Source: Patulibacter sp050252545 (GTDB lineage Bacteria > Actinomycetota > Thermoleophilia > Solirubrobacterales > Solirubrobacteraceae). From it: a DNA stretch of 14,421 nt. The notes under the pieces were generated by a model. It worked only from the letters and a program-made list of their open reading frames with translations, was not told the DNA's origin and ran no database searches. The DNA lies in the NCBI GenBank assembly GCA_050252545.1, contig JBFWKS010000078.1, forward strand, positions 1 through 14,421, in the 5' to 3' direction. Below are positions 14,071 to 14,421 of this stretch, piece by piece; within the stretch, counting starts at the first letter, position 1, and every line of letters begins with the position of its first letter. The translations under genes were made by a program, and so were the position numbers.

Positions 14071-14076
14071 TAGACT
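14071..14076 (+). promoter_or_regulatory. -10 element of the transposase promoter
   Basis: TAGACT (TANNNT) ends five bases before ATG 14082 with no Shine-Dalgarno between, so this is again a leaderless layout. Confidence 0.4.
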
Positions 14077-14081
14077 GGTGC

Positions 14082-14421
14082 ATGGCTCGCACCGGTCGAC
14101 CGCTCGTCCCGTTGGAGCTCTCCGAAGAGGAGCGCCGGCAGCTCGTTCGTTGGGAGCGTCGTCGCTCGTCGTCGCAGGCGTTGGCGCTGCGGTCGCGGAT
14201 CGTGCTGGCATGCGCGGACGGCGCGTCGAACAAGGCCGTCGCTGACGCTCTCGGGGTCTCGTATCCGACGGTCGGGAAGTGGCGCAAGCGATTCTTGGAA
14301 CTCCGCCTGGACGGCCTGGCCGACGATCCTCGTTCGGGGCGGCCGCCGTCGATCGAGATCGATCAGGTCGAGGACGTGATCGTCCGGACGTTGGAGTCGA
14401 CACCGAAGAACGCGACGCACT
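14082..14421 (+). CDS. IS630-family transposase, N-terminal part
   Basis: The frame from ATG 14082 is open to the window end, giving 113 residues. It starts M-A-R-T-G-R-P-L-V-P-L-E-L-S-E-E-E-R and continues with a helix-turn-helix, A-S-N-K-A-V-A-D-A-L-G-V-S-Y-P-T-V-G-K-W (about 58-77). Then comes R-K-R-F-L-E-L-R-L-D-G-L-A-D-D-P-R-S-G-R-P, the linker typical of IS630 transposases. The DDE catalytic domain lies beyond the window, so activity cannot be judged. A - strand reading of the same bases is only an antisense shadow. Confidence 0.85.
   Translation, partial: MARTGRPLVPLELSEEERRQLVRWERRRSSSQALALRSRIVLACADGASNKAVADALGVSYPTVGKWRKRFLELRLDGLADDPRSGRPPSIEIDQVEDVIVRTLESTPKNATH

Larger units (their letters stand above)
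14034..14421 (+). mobile_element. Left end of an IS630-family insertion sequence, cut by the window edge
   Basis: The segment starts at the TA of 14034-14035, the dinucleotide target of IS630/Tc1-type elements. G-T-G-T-C-C-T-G-C-G-C-C-T-G-A-A-G-T-T-C follows as the likely terminal repeat. A promoter and a transposase gene read inward. The right end and matching repeat lie beyond 14421, so the boundary is inferred from position and the TA. Confidence 0.65.

Overview
The window is GC-rich DNA of actinobacterial character. Several details point to the class Thermoleophilia, order Solirubrobacterales (Conexibacter-like), but this is an inference from family resemblance. The clues are the yrbE/mce remains, a decayed conserved protein ending in a G-W-W-R-V-K-x-S-S-G-C-P motif, promoters whose -10 element sits 5-6 bases before ATG, and ATGA stop/start overlaps.

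Layout, left to right. Bases 1-532 hold the tail of an unidentified gene and a coupled PaaI-type hotdog thioesterase. Bases about 715-3361 are mostly decayed: a broken conserved hypothetical gene, a frameshifted and truncated YrbE/MlaE permease, one intact MCE (MlaD-type) gene, a stub of a possible second mce gene, and a collapsed acyl-CoA ligase. A small membrane protein (3471-3779) follows and ends at a 22-bp hairpin shared with the next, convergent gene. Bases 3827-10298 are the healthy core: acyl-CoA ligase (-), aldehyde dehydrogenase (+), LCAD-type acyl-CoA dehydrogenase (-), a BtrH_N/DUF4872-type protein (+), and a second PaaI-type thioesterase coupled to it. Next come the wreck of an FAD monooxygenase (-), a TetR regulator (+), wrecks of an SCP2-type protein and a cytochrome P450 (-), an intact LLM-class oxidoreductase (+), and the left end of an IS630-type element that starts on the oxidoreductase stop codon and runs out of the window.

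How it may work. The core could activate an acid or aldehyde to an acyl-CoA, dehydrogenate it, and release or transfer the acyl group; MCE, SCP2, P450 and FAD monooxygenase remains fit lipid or steroid uptake and oxidation. The main observation is a palindrome, TTCYYCGATCGRRGAA, found three times: between the ligase and aldehyde dehydrogenase genes, between the acyl-CoA dehydrogenase and BtrH-like genes, and 43 bp upstream of the TetR gene. This predicts one local TetR regulon covering the intact genes. A different 27-bp perfect inverted repeat lies between the P450 wreck and the LLM gene, and its 18-bp core recurs in the yrbE wreck.

At least six gene remains lie among the intact genes, so the region looks like a catabolic island in partial decay, with the operator-bearing genes kept intact. 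No rRNA, tRNA, CRISPR array or replication origin was seen.
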